Shown in pieces: positions 16,732 through 25,293 of a stretch of 64,000 nucleotides of DNA. Numbering within the stretch: the first letter of the stretch is position 1; each line of letters opens with the position of its first letter. Position numbers and translations under genes: made by a program. The stretch spans positions 1-64,000 of the forward strand of contig NZ_JAALCR010000008.1 of the NCBI RefSeq assembly GCF_011065895.1. Reading direction: 5' to 3'. Origin of the DNA: Paludisphaera rhizosphaerae (GTDB lineage: Bacteria; Planctomycetota; Planctomycetia; Isosphaerales; Isosphaeraceae). The notes beneath the pieces are model-generated. The model had not been told where the DNA came from. It was given only the letters and a program-made list of their open reading frames with translations, and did no database searches.

Positions 16732-18174
16732 TCAGTCCTCGTCGGCGGAGGCCGAGACCAGTTCGGAGGTTTCGTCGTCGAGTTCTTCCGTGTCCTCGTA
16801 GTCGAGGGGTTCGCCTCCGGTTTCGAACTCATCCAACTCCAGTGGGAGGCGTTCGGCGGCTTCGCGGACGTCGAGTTTGCCGGTCACGACGTCAGCGAGG
16901 AGGCGGTTGCGGTACTCCATCAGGAGATCTATCTGTTGACGGGTAGAGACAATCGTTGACTCGATTTGACTTGTTTCAAGACCTGCCGATGCAACGATTT
17001 CTGCTGCTTCTTCTATGGGAGGTATGGCGAACCACATGTCTCTCAACGATGACAGTGGCAGGTTGTTAGCAAGGCCTTCCGCACCGCTTATGGCTTGTTC
17101 GACTTGAGTACGATAGTAGCGGGAATTCATGGCGAGCAGGATGAACTCGGCTAGTTCTTGTTCCTTGAGGATGAGGCGAAACGTTTTATCCGACAGAATG
17201 AGCCGATATCGAAGCGAAGCAACTCGTCCGGTCGATCCAACAAGCTTGGGGGAGCCGCAAGCTCGCGAAACCAAGAGGTCGCCGACGTTGACCACAATTC
17301 TAGGATCGATCCGAAAGCCGTCTGGAAGGCGTTTGTGCTCGGTATCTCTGAAGACCCCATGGTTGACGCAGCCGGACTTCAGAACACCCCAACTTCCTGC
17401 GTCCTCGGCTTTTCGTGATTCGGCCTGTGGACTAACTCCCTGGTCAATTCGTCTGACGATCGAGCGAAGACGAGTGAGTCGCCAAGATGCCGGTATCATG
17501 TCGAGGCAGGCGGCATTCGTTGCCGAGAGCGTGTGGGAGGCTGACATGCCTCTCGTAACTCGTTGTTCAATGAGCGTTTGCTTCTCTTCTTGGAGAAGCT
17601 CGATGAGCCGCCGCTTGGCTTGGATGAACCGGCGGATCTTCCGGTCGACATGATCCAGGAAACGAACGATGGCGGTCTGTTCGTCGAGCGGGGGAACAGG
17701 CAAGCTGGAACGGCTGAGGCCTGAGTAGTCGATGTTCTGGACTTGGCGAATGCCAGTTACATGGAGGGTCAAATTGCTCAGGTATGGTGCAGCCTTGAAG
17801 AGCCATGCGAGATAGCCATGGTGATGCGGATTCGTTGGACGCAAAATCGTATAAGCAGGACTGATGATCCCCCTGTGCCGAGCGTACTCGATTCCGCCTT
17901 GGAACGAGCGGAGACTGATCACAAAATCATTGACGCAGACCAGCTTCAGAAGGTGAAGGTCTTTGGACGCCACCACCGTGCGAGTCTCGAAGTCACTTTT
18001 CCGAATGACTCCTCGGGTCTGCGTCGCAGCCAGAAGTGGTTCGTCAGGAAATCCCTTCTGGTTCCTCTCTTGAAGGACGTATTTGGTCCGGCGAACATCC
18101 CAATGTGCCGGAACGGATCCGGCCCACGATAGGTTGGCCTTCTGGTACTTTGGATATGGCCGAAGGCTGCTCAT
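16732..18174 (-). CDS. hsdS: Type I restriction-modification specificity subunit S
   Basis: A 480-residue HsdS with two target-recognition domains (about 15-165 and 235-385), each ending in a conserved helical spacer (IVRFLDHVDRKIRRFIQAKRRLIELLQEEKQ and the later EIVASAGLETSQIEST region). HsdS sets the DNA sequence recognised by the HsdM2S methylase and the HsdR complex. The coding sequence overlaps the hsdM stop by four bases. Base composition is visibly less GC-rich than the neighbouring genes, as is common for exchanged specificity domains. The acidic C-terminal tail (DYEDTEELDDETSELV) is unusual but often seen in restriction-linked HsdS. Confidence 0.93.
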   Translation of the reverse strand: MSSLRPYPKYQKANLSWAGSVPAHWDVRRTKYVLQERNQKGFPDEPLLAATQTRGVIRKSDFETRTVVASKDLHLLKLVCVNDFVISLRSFQGGIEYARHRGIISPAYTILRPTNPHHHGYLAWLFKAAPYLSNLTLHVTGIRQVQNIDYSGLSRSSLPVPPLDEQTAIVRFLDHVDRKIRRFIQAKRRLIELLQEEKQTLIEQRVTRGMSASHTLSATNAACLDMIPASWRLTRLRSIVRRIDQGVSPQAESRKAEDAGSWGVLKSGCVNHGVFRDTEHKRLPDGFRIDPRIVVNVGDLLVSRACGSPKLVGSTGRVASLRYRLILSDKTFRLILKEQELAEFILLAMNSRYYRTQVEQAISGAEGLANNLPLSSLRDMWFAIPPIEEAAEIVASAGLETSQIESTIVSTRQQIDLLMEYRNRLLADVVTGKLDVREAAERLPLELDEFETGGEPLDYEDTEELDDETSELVSASADED

Positions 18175-20141
18175 CCGTTTGCCGCCTCCACATCCACCAA
18201 GATTTCCTGAAGCAGCCCCTCCGTCTGCCGCTCCAACGCCTCAATATCCGCTCGGATCTCCGCCAGACTCCGAAGTTGGGGCGGCTTGTAGAAATGCCGG
18301 GCGAACGAGATCTCGTACCCGGTCCTCGTGCTGGATGGGTCGACCCAGGCGTCGGGGACGTGGGGGAGCACCTCGCGTTGGAGGAAGCCCGCGACACCGC
18401 CGTCTTCCAGGAGGGGGATTTGCTCGGAATCTCGGAGGTCGGGGTCGGGTTCGTACTCGACGACCTGGGTTTTGCCGCCGACCTTGATCTCGAAGAGGCC
18501 GTGCAAGGGGTCAGGGAGAGTCTTCTTGTGGACCTTCTTTGCGACCGGGACCCCGGACTCGTCTACCCGGCCCTCGGCCTTGAACGTCTTGATCTCCTTC
18601 GGCGAGTAGAGCTGGTGGGGGTCGATGCCGACGACCCGCAGGGGACGTTCCACTGTGACCTTCCAGTAGCCGAACGCCTCGTTGGGGAAGACCTTCGATT
18701 GCTCGGACTCCGTCATGTTGTGAAAGGCGTCGTAGATCTGCTTGATGTGCTCCTCGCCCAACCGGCAGTTCTTCTTCCCCTGGTTCTTGCGGAGCGGCTC
18801 GAACCAGGTGGTGGCGTCTATGAGCTGGATCTTGCCGCGACGCTTCTTCGCCTTCCGGTTCGTCAGGACCCAAACGTAGGTGGCGATGCCTGTGTTATAG
18901 AACATGTTCAGCGGTAGGGCGACGATGGCTTCCAGCCAGTCGTTCTCGATGATCCAACGCCGGATGTTGGACTCCCCCTGCCCGGCGTCCCCGGTGAACA
19001 GGGACGAGCCGTTGTGGACCTCGGCGATGCGACTCCCCAACGGGGTGTCCTTCATCTTACTCAGCATGCTCACCAGGAACATGAGCTGGCCGTCGCTCGA
19101 CCGAGTCACCAGGGAGAGTTCCGGGTCGTCGCCGTGCGGGATCACGAATCGGGGATCGTTGAGATCCTTCTTCCCGCCCATACGTTCCTGGTCTGTTTTC
19201 CAGCTCTTACCGTAGGGCGGGTTCGAGAGCATGAAATCGAAGTGATGCGACGGGTAGGCATCTGCCGCCAGGGTGGAGCCGAACTTGATGTTGTCCGCCT
19301 CCTGACCTTCCCCCTTCAACAGCAGGTCGGCCTTACAGATGGCATAGGTCTCGGCGTTGATCTCCTGGCCGTAGAGGTGGATCGACGCCTTCTTCTCATG
19401 CGACTCGGCCAGTTCGGTGAGCACCTCGCCAGCCACGGTTAGCATTCCGCCCGTGCCGCACGCCCCGTCATAGACCAGGTAGGTTCCGGACTGGATGTCG
19501 CCGTTGACGGGGAGGAAGATCAGGTTCGCCATCAGCCGGACGACGTCCCGGGGCGTCCAGTGTTCCCCCGCTTCCTCGTTGTTCTCTTCGTTGAACTTGC
19601 GGATCAGTTCCTCGAAGACTGTCCCCATGCCGTGGTTGTCCAGGCCGGAGAGTTTGATATTCCCCTGGCCGTCGAGAACCGGCTGCGGACTGAGGTTGAT
19701 GCTCGGCGACAGGAACTTCTCGATCAGGTGACCGAGGGCGTCCGCCTGGTCGAGCTTCTTGAGTTGGTTGTGGAAGTCGAACTTGTCGACGATCTCCTGC
19801 ACGTTCGCCGAGAACCCGTCCAGGTAGTCGACGAAGTTCGCCCGGAGCTGCTTGGGGTTGTCGAGCAGGCGACGCAGGGTGAATCGCGACGCATTGTAGA
19901 ACGCCTGGCCCGCCGTCTGTCGGAGCGGCCCCTCCTGGTTGACGATCCCCGCCTTGTCCAGGATCTCCTTCTGCTTCAGGACCGCATCCTTCGTCGGCTC
20001 CAAGAGGCTGTCCAGCCGCCGGATGACCGTCATGGGGAGGATGACGTCCCGATACTTCCCCCGGACGTAGACGTCCCGCAGCACGTCGTCGGCGATCGAC
20101 CAGATGAAGTTCACGATCGCGGAGTGGGTGGACTGGTCCAT
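18171..20141 (-). CDS. hsdM: Type I restriction-modification methylase subunit M
   Basis: A 656-residue N6-adenine methyltransferase subunit. The N-terminal HsdM_N helix bundle reads IVNFIWSIADDVLRDVYVRG and KYRDVILPMTVIRRLD. Motif I is DGACGTGGML (usually DPACGTGG) and the catalytic motif IV is NPPYGKSW. The C-terminal region contacts HsdS. ATG 20141 is chosen because MDQSTHSAIVNFIW is the usual family start; the open frame extends to 20255 but adds an atypical leader. It is the first gene of the restriction/DarTG operon. Confidence 0.93.
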   Translation of the reverse strand: MDQSTHSAIVNFIWSIADDVLRDVYVRGKYRDVILPMTVIRRLDSLLEPTKDAVLKQKEILDKAGIVNQEGPLRQTAGQAFYNASRFTLRRLLDNPKQLRANFVDYLDGFSANVQEIVDKFDFHNQLKKLDQADALGHLIEKFLSPSINLSPQPVLDGQGNIKLSGLDNHGMGTVFEELIRKFNEENNEEAGEHWTPRDVVRLMANLIFLPVNGDIQSGTYLVYDGACGTGGMLTVAGEVLTELAESHEKKASIHLYGQEINAETYAICKADLLLKGEGQEADNIKFGSTLAADAYPSHHFDFMLSNPPYGKSWKTDQERMGGKKDLNDPRFVIPHGDDPELSLVTRSSDGQLMFLVSMLSKMKDTPLGSRIAEVHNGSSLFTGDAGQGESNIRRWIIENDWLEAIVALPLNMFYNTGIATYVWVLTNRKAKKRRGKIQLIDATTWFEPLRKNQGKKNCRLGEEHIKQIYDAFHNMTESEQSKVFPNEAFGYWKVTVERPLRVVGIDPHQLYSPKEIKTFKAEGRVDESGVPVAKKVHKKTLPDPLHGLFEIKVGGKTQVVEYEPDPDLRDSEQIPLLEDGGVAGFLQREVLPHVPDAWVDPSSTRTGYEISFARHFYKPPQLRSLAEIRADIEALERQTEGLLQEILVDVEAANG

Positions 20142-20617
20142 CAGTCTCGTCTCGGCCTTCCTGGCTTGAGGCGGTGTCTTAGGTCCCGCATCCCCTGCGT
20201 CTAATTCCTGTCGCGAGGGGTTGGGCGATTCTTGAGGATAGGCGTTGAGTGTCAAGGCGGATCGCCTCCCGCGAGGCTCGGCTTCGATAAGGGGTCGTTC
20301 CCATCCATGAGGAGAACTTCGACTTCACGACATTACCGCGTCTGGTCGCAGTCCTCGGAGCGGGGAGAGCCTCGACCTTATATATGAGACGAGTTTGAGC
20401 AGAAGCCGGCCCTATCGCGTGCCAATCAGCCAGGCAAACCAGTGAAAACAGGCTGTTTATCCACTGTGAACAAGAAAGGGGCTCTGGGGATCCTTGGCTA
20501 TTCTCGCGACGTAAGCTCTTGTCCTGCACGGCTTCTTTGAAGAGTTCCTCGTTTTCAACCTGATGCAGTGTTCTCCCGCATCCTGATTGCCGCCAGCGAC
20601 CGTCTGGGTGCCTGAAG
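20142..20617. other. Regulatory region upstream of hsdM
   Basis: No supported gene. On the minus strand, 20377-20388 reads CTCATATATAAG, an A/T-rich, nearly palindromic element. It is the best -10-like site for the leftward restriction operon, about 240 bases before ATG 20141. A clear -35 is not visible. The region is less GC-rich than the surroundings. Confidence 0.35.
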
Positions 20618-20820
20618 CTATTTAGCTTGCGGTTTACACGCATCTACCATGGCGATGATCCCTGCCTTGACGGCTTCCGGCAGGTTGGGCCATGCCTCCA
20701 CCAACGCGGACAACCTCGGGTCTCCGACCCCTTTACGTTTGTGGTGGGGCAATTGGTGGGCAAGGGCCTTCCTTGGAATCCGCAACATCCTTCGAACGCA
20801 AGGATTTAGGGCATCAGACG
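20618..20820 (-). pseudogene. Displaced 3' end of the integrase gene
   Basis: Continuing in the same frame through the right att core, the minus strand encodes SSDALNPCVRRMLRIPRKAL and a 47-residue tail containing DPRLSALVEAWPNLPEAVKA before a stop at 20618. This tail resembles the usual C-terminal helix of planctomycete integrases. It becomes joined to the integrase only when the two att copies recombine, i.e. in the circular form. In the integrated state it has no good start of its own (TTG 20902 would be needed), so it is listed as a detached fragment. Confidence 0.7.
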
Positions 20821-20867
20821 ACATGCCTTTCACGCATGCAGCACGGGTTCGACTCCCGTCGGGGTCA
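20821..20867 (+). repeat. att direct repeat, right copy (attR core)
   Basis: A 47-bp perfect copy of 7886-7932 (tRNA-Glu anticodon arm to 3' end), lacking the tRNA 5' half. It marks the right end of the integrated element; the deacetylase stop codon lies 31 bases further on. Confidence 0.93.
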
Positions 20868-20898
20868 TTCCGCCAGTATTCCCTCCCCTTCAATTCAA

Positions 20899-21843
20899 TC
20901 AAGCCGGCCCCGCTCCCAGGGCCTTCAAGTGCGTCTCGACGCAGCCGGCCAGCAGGGATGGGTTGTAACCGCCCTCCAGAACGCTGACGATCCGCCCCTT
21001 GGCGTGGGTTTCGGCGACGTCGACGACGTCGCGCGTGAGGATGTCGAAGTCCGCGAAGTCGAGGCCCAGGCCGCCGACCGGGTCCTCGGCCATGGCGTCG
21101 AACCCGGCGGAGATGATCACCAGCTCCGGGCGGTGGCGATCGGCCAGGGCGTGGAGCCCGGCCCGAAACGCAGCGCGGAGGTCGGCGGGCGCGGTGCCAA
21201 AGGGGAGGGGGATGTTGGTCGTGAGACCTAGCCCCGGGCCGGTTCCCGTCTCGTCCTTGCGGCCCGTTCCCGGATAGAACGGGAATCGATGCACCGAGAG
21301 GAAGGCGACCTCGGCCGACTCGTAGAAGACGTCCTGGGTCCCGTTGCCGTGGTGGACGTCGAAATCCACGATCAGCACCCGGTTCACGGCGTGCCTGGCG
21401 ATGGCCTCGCGGGCGGCGACGGCCACGTTCGAGAAGAGACAGAAGCCCATCGCCCCCGAGGGGATCGCGTGATGCCCTGGCGGCCGGACGAGCGCCATGG
21501 CTCGGGGATGCTTGCCGGAGAGGACGTCGCCGACGGCCTCGATCGCCGCACCGGCCGCGAGCCGGGCGGCCGTGAGCGAACCGCGGGACATCCAGGTGTC
21601 GGCCTCGATGCAGCCGCCGCCGCGAGCGTCGACGTCCACCAGCGAGGCCAGGTAGCCGGCTGAGTGAACGCGCCTCAGCTCATCGTCGGTCGCCTCGCGG
21701 ACGGTCCCGGCGGGGCAGGCGTCGAGCAGGCCCGTCCGTTTCAGGTGGCGGAGGATCGTCTCCAGCCGCTCGGGCTTCTCCGGATGGCCCGCCGGGGGCT
21801 TGTGCTCGGTCATCCGGCGGTCGACGTACAGGGCGACGGACAT
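20899..21843 (-). CDS. Histone deacetylase family / acetoin utilization-type deacetylase
   Basis: A 314-residue zinc-dependent arginase/deacetylase-fold enzyme of the class II HDAC-like bacterial group. The catalytic His pair is in RPPGHHA (124-125). Zinc ligands are Asp162 and His164 (VDFDVHHGNGT) and Asp249 (SAGFDAM), and VLEGGYN closes the active site. Likely substrates are acetylated polyamines or protein lysines. ATG 21843 has GGAGG eight bases upstream. The gene ends just outside the mobile element and is chromosomal. Confidence 0.9.
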   Translation of the reverse strand: MSVALYVDRRMTEHKPPAGHPEKPERLETILRHLKRTGLLDACPAGTVREATDDELRRVHSAGYLASLVDVDARGGGCIEADTWMSRGSLTAARLAAGAAIEAVGDVLSGKHPRAMALVRPPGHHAIPSGAMGFCLFSNVAVAAREAIARHAVNRVLIVDFDVHHGNGTQDVFYESAEVAFLSVHRFPFYPGTGRKDETGTGPGLGLTTNIPLPFGTAPADLRAAFRAGLHALADRHRPELVIISAGFDAMAEDPVGGLGLDFADFDILTRDVVDVAETHAKGRIVSVLEGGYNPSLLAGCVETHLKALGAGPA

Positions 21844-21870
21844 GGGAGAGGCCTCCGGCGACCGTGTCTT

Positions 21871-23421
21871 TTAGAGCCGGCGCCAGCGGGCGCCGTCGCG
21901 GCGGACGAGTTCGTCAGCCTCGGGCGGTCCCCAGGAGCCGGCGGGGTACGTGACGGGCGCGGGGGCGTCGGGCTGCTGCCAGGCGTCGAGGATCGACGTG
22001 ACGAACCGCCAGGCGTTCTCGACCTCGTCGGTGCGGGTGAAGAGGGTGGGGTCGCCGAGCATCACGTCCAGCAGGAGCCGCTCGTAGGCCTCCGGCGGCG
22101 GCGCGGCGAAGGCGGTGCCGTAGCGGAAGTCCATGCGGACTTCCTGGAGCCGCCGCCGCGAGCCGGGGATCTTGGCCTCGAAGGTCAGGCTGGCGCCCTC
22201 GTTGGGCTGGATCCGCAGCACGAGTTGATTGCCGATCGCCGGGCCGTCGTGCTCCACGTCGAACAACTGCGTGGGGGGCTTCTTGAACTGGATGGCGATC
22301 TCGGTCGCCCGCTTGGGGAGGCGTTTGCCGGTCCGAAGGAAGAACGGAACGTCGGCCCACCGCCAGTTGTTCAGGGTCAACCGCATGGCCACGTAGGGGG
22401 CGGTCCTGGAGTCAGGGGCGACCCCCTTCTCCTGGAGGTAGCCGGGGACTTCCTTGCCGTCGATGGAGCCGGCCGTGTACTGGGCGCGGACGACGTGCTC
22501 GTAGACGTCCTTCGGATCCCAGTGGGGGAGGGCCTGGAGGACCTTCACTTTCTCGCTCCGGACGGCGTCGGCCGAGAGGTCGACGGGGGCCTCCATCGCC
22601 ACCAGGCAGAGCAGTTGGAGCATGTGGTTTTCGACCATGTCCCGGATCGCGCCGGCCGAGTCGTAGTAGGTCCCTCGGTTGCCGGGCATGCCGACTTCCT
22701 CGGCCACAGTGATCTGCACCGAGGCGACGTGCCGACGGTTCCAGATCGGCTCGAAAATGGCGTTGCCAAACCGGAGAGCCAGGATGTTCTGGACCGTCTC
22801 TTTGCCGAGGTAATGGTCGATGCGGTAGATCTGGCTCTCGTCCAGCACCCGCGAGGCGTCCCGGCTCAGAGCCCGGGCGCTTTCCAGGTCGTGGCCGAAG
22901 GGCTTCTCGATGACGACCCGGCTCCAGGGCGATTCCTGGTGCGATTCATAGACGAGGTTCGCCCGGCCAAGCTGGTCGATGATCGGGCTGAAGAACTCGG
23001 GGGCGACGGCCAGGTAGTAGATTCGGTTGCCCCGCGTGCCGTGGCTGCCGTCCAGTTCCTCAAGCTTCGCCTTGAGCCGCTGGAACGAATCCTCGTCGTC
23101 GAACGTCCCCGATACGAAGACCAGGCGGGAGGCGAACTGGGGCCAGACCTGCTTGAAGTCGTCCCCCTTCTCCTCCTCGGAGAGCGACTTCTCGTACTCG
23201 CGGCGGAGGTCCTCGTCGGTCCAGTCGCGACGCCCGAAGCAGACCACGGCGCACTCGGAGGGGAGGTTCCCCCGATGGTACAGGTGATACAGGGCCGGGA
23301 CGAGCTTGCGGTGGGCGAGATCTCCCGTCGCCCCGAAGAGGACGATGGCGCAGGGCTGCGGCGCCTGGGCGCGGGGGAGAGCCTGTCGAAGCGGGTTGGC
23401 GTCGTCGCGGGGCTCGGCCAT
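21871..23421 (-). CDS. zwf: Glucose-6-phosphate 1-dehydrogenase
   Basis: A 516-residue enzyme of the oxidative pentose phosphate pathway, oxidising glucose 6-phosphate to 6-phosphogluconolactone with NADP+. The NADP site is LFGATGDLAHRKLVPALY near residue 30, and the active-site signature RIDHYLGKE is near residue 200. Downstream GYLQEKGV, FFLRTGKRLP and the C-terminal DE-VENAWRFV segment are typical. The length matches the family. It starts at ATG 23421. It is probably cotranscribed with the deacetylase, 27 bases downstream. Confidence 0.97.
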   Translation of the reverse strand: MAEPRDDANPLRQALPRAQAPQPCAIVLFGATGDLAHRKLVPALYHLYHRGNLPSECAVVCFGRRDWTDEDLRREYEKSLSEEEKGDDFKQVWPQFASRLVFVSGTFDDEDSFQRLKAKLEELDGSHGTRGNRIYYLAVAPEFFSPIIDQLGRANLVYESHQESPWSRVVIEKPFGHDLESARALSRDASRVLDESQIYRIDHYLGKETVQNILALRFGNAIFEPIWNRRHVASVQITVAEEVGMPGNRGTYYDSAGAIRDMVENHMLQLLCLVAMEAPVDLSADAVRSEKVKVLQALPHWDPKDVYEHVVRAQYTAGSIDGKEVPGYLQEKGVAPDSRTAPYVAMRLTLNNWRWADVPFFLRTGKRLPKRATEIAIQFKKPPTQLFDVEHDGPAIGNQLVLRIQPNEGASLTFEAKIPGSRRRLQEVRMDFRYGTAFAAPPPEAYERLLLDVMLGDPTLFTRTDEVENAWRFVTSILDAWQQPDAPAPVTYPAGSWGPPEADELVRRDGARWRRL

Positions 23422-23625
23422 GGTTGGGATTCTCGCGAGGCTGCGTGCTGGGAGAGGGGTCGCGACCGCCGAGACGCCCCGGGCCGTCCGATTCTAGGGG
23501 TCAGCGGAGGCGCCATCAAGGGCCGCCGCGGCGAGCCCTCCATTGCGGGCGTCCCTGCGCTCTGGCAGAGTGTTGAGGCGGCCGATGCGGGCCGCGAGCC
23601 GTTTCAGGAAGCCCGGAGGACGTCG

Positions 23626-24114
23626 ATGCTGCGTGCGAAGGACCATTACCGAAGTCCGTTCCTGATGCTCCTGGTCGGCCTCGCGCTGATCGGGGCCGAG
23701 GCGTATCAGGTGGCCGGACCGGACGCCGCCCAGTTCGCCGTGAAGGGCTCGCTCCAGAAGCTCCTGATCCAGATTCCCGCCGGGATCGTCGCGCTGGTCG
23801 TCGCCGCGAAGCTGATCGAGGTCGACTTCGGGCCGATCACCGTCGCCGGGCTGAAGATCGCCGCGATCACCGTGCTCGCCGAGGGAGTCGCCTGCTGGGT
23901 CCCGATCCCGTTCTTCTCCCTCATGGCGGAGTTGACGGTCATGGTCGTGGGCTTCTTCTGGTTGTTCGAGCTAGGGAAGTGGGAGACGTATCTCGTGGTT
24001 CTCCTGAACCTGGCGGCGGTTTTCGGGGCTCGATACATCGTGGACAACTACATGGATTCGTCCCACACCTACTGGGTGACGGGCGAACGTCCCCGCCAGG
24101 CGCGCCGACGATGA
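23626..24114 (+). CDS. Small integral membrane protein
   Basis: 162 residues with four or five predicted membrane segments (FLMLLVGLALIGAEAY, LLIQIPAGIVALVVAAKL, ITVLAEGVACWVPIPFF, MAELTVMVVGFFWLFEL, YLVVLLNLAAVFGARYI) and a basic C-terminus. ATG 23626 has GGAGGA five bases upstream. A longer open frame to the left is antisense to zwf and is not used. The stop overlaps the dipeptidase start as ATGA, implying coupled translation. The family and role are unknown. Confidence 0.8.
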   Translation: MLRAKDHYRSPFLMLLVGLALIGAEAYQVAGPDAAQFAVKGSLQKLLIQIPAGIVALVVAAKLIEVDFGPITVAGLKIAAITVLAEGVACWVPIPFFSLMAELTVMVVGFFWLFELGKWETYLVVLLNLAAVFGARYIVDNYMDSSHTYWVTGERPRQARRR

Positions 24115-25208
24115 GGCATCTGATCGACGGCCATCTCGACCTCGCCTGGAACGCCCTGGGCTGGAATCGGGACATCACGCTCGACCTCGATGCGATGAAC
24201 GCTCGCGAGGCGAACCTGTCCGACCACCCGGGGCGGGGAAGGGCGACGGTCAGCCTTCCCGAGATGCGTCGGGGAGGCGTGGGGCTCTGCCAGGCGACCG
24301 TCCTCGCCCGCGCCAAGGCCGTGAGCCTCTGGGACACATACTCCCAGGGGCCGCCGAGAGCCAACCTCGACTGGAGCGTCCAGGACGCGGCCTCGGCCGC
24401 CGGCCGGGGGCAGCTCGCCTACTACGAGCGGCTGGAACGCCGGGGATTGCTGCGGCAGGTCCGGACGCGCGGCGACCTGGACGACCACTGGAACCAGTGG
24501 GCCGCCGCCCCCGACACGACGCCCATCGGCTACATCCTGGCCATGGAGGGGGCCGACCCGATCGTCGAGCCCGACCAGGCCGCCGAATGGTGGGATCTGG
24601 GTCTCCGCTCGGTCAACCTGGCCCACTACGGCGCGAGCCGATACGCGGTCGGCACCGGCGAGGAAGGCCCGCTGACCGAGGACGGCCTGCGGCTGCTCCG
24701 CGAGTTCGAGCGACTCGGGATGATCCTGGACGTCACCCACCTGTCGGACCAGGGCTTCTTCCAGGCTCTCGACGCCTTCTCGGGGCCGGTCCTCGCCAGC
24801 CACAACAACTGCCGGGCGCTGGTGCCGGCCCAGCGCCAGTTCTCGGACGAGCAGATCAAGCTGCTGATCGGCCGAAACGCCGTGATCGGCGTGGCGCTCG
24901 ACGCCTGGATGCTCTATCCCGCCGGCTGGATTCGGCGCACCACCTCGCGCGAGGTCGTCGGGATCGAGGCGGTGGCCGATCACATCGACCACATCTGCCA
25001 GCTCTCGGGCGACGTGCGGAATGTGGCGATCGGCAGCGACCTGGACGGCGGCTTCGGCACGGAGCAAACGCCGACCGGTCTGGACCGGATCTCCGACCTC
25101 CAGAAGTTCGACGCGATCCTCGCCTCGCGAGGCTACCCCGCCGAGGCGATCGACGCCGTCTTCCACGGCAACTGGCTGCGATTCTTCCGTGAACACCTGC
25201 CGGCCTGA
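24111..25208 (+). CDS. Membrane dipeptidase (peptidase family M19)
   Basis: A 365-residue renal-dipeptidase-like metallopeptidase with a TIM-barrel amidohydrolase fold, cleaving dipeptides and sometimes D-amino-acid dipeptides. The metal ligands are visible as DGHLDL near the N-terminus, Glu in AMEGADP, His in DVTHLS and ASHNNCR, and the GSDLDGGFGTE signature. No signal peptide is evident. ATG 24111 overlaps the stop of the membrane protein gene (ATGA). A longer frame upstream is read in the wrong context. Confidence 0.93.
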   Translation: MRHLIDGHLDLAWNALGWNRDITLDLDAMNAREANLSDHPGRGRATVSLPEMRRGGVGLCQATVLARAKAVSLWDTYSQGPPRANLDWSVQDAASAAGRGQLAYYERLERRGLLRQVRTRGDLDDHWNQWAAAPDTTPIGYILAMEGADPIVEPDQAAEWWDLGLRSVNLAHYGASRYAVGTGEEGPLTEDGLRLLREFERLGMILDVTHLSDQGFFQALDAFSGPVLASHNNCRALVPAQRQFSDEQIKLLIGRNAVIGVALDAWMLYPAGWIRRTTSREVVGIEAVADHIDHICQLSGDVRNVAIGSDLDGGFGTEQTPTGLDRISDLQKFDAILASRGYPAEAIDAVFHGNWLRFFREHLPA

Positions 25209-25293
25209 GCCGGCCGATCGGTGCGCGAGCGCGTGCGACCTGGTATGATGGGCCGCGAGGTTCCATCCCGGGCGGACGAGGGGCGACCGACCA

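Larger units (their letters stand above)
7886..20867. mobile_element. 13-kb integrative element in tRNA-Glu
   Basis: The element is defined by a perfect 47-bp direct repeat of tRNA sequence at both ends and a tyrosine recombinase at the tRNA-proximal end. Every internal gene is on the minus strand. In order from the left: integrase, HTH protein, small protein, family-A polymerase-like protein, CsrA-like protein, hsdR, darG, darT, hsdS and hsdM. There are no recognisable conjugation or capsid genes, so it looks like a genomic island or satellite carrying defence functions. The flanking genes are ordinary chromosomal genes. Confidence 0.9.

Noticed and set aside
20179..20643. 154-codon minus-strand frame at the right end of the element
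   Set aside because: It overlaps hsdM in another frame and has no recognisable features or ribosome site.
20821..20867. Second tRNA-Glu gene
   Set aside because: Only the 3' 47 bases are present; the acceptor 5' strand and D-arm are missing, so it is an att copy.
21664..23625. Long open frame upstream of and in frame with the small membrane protein
   Set aside because: It is antisense to zwf; the Shine-Dalgarno and hydrophobic protein start only at ATG 23626.
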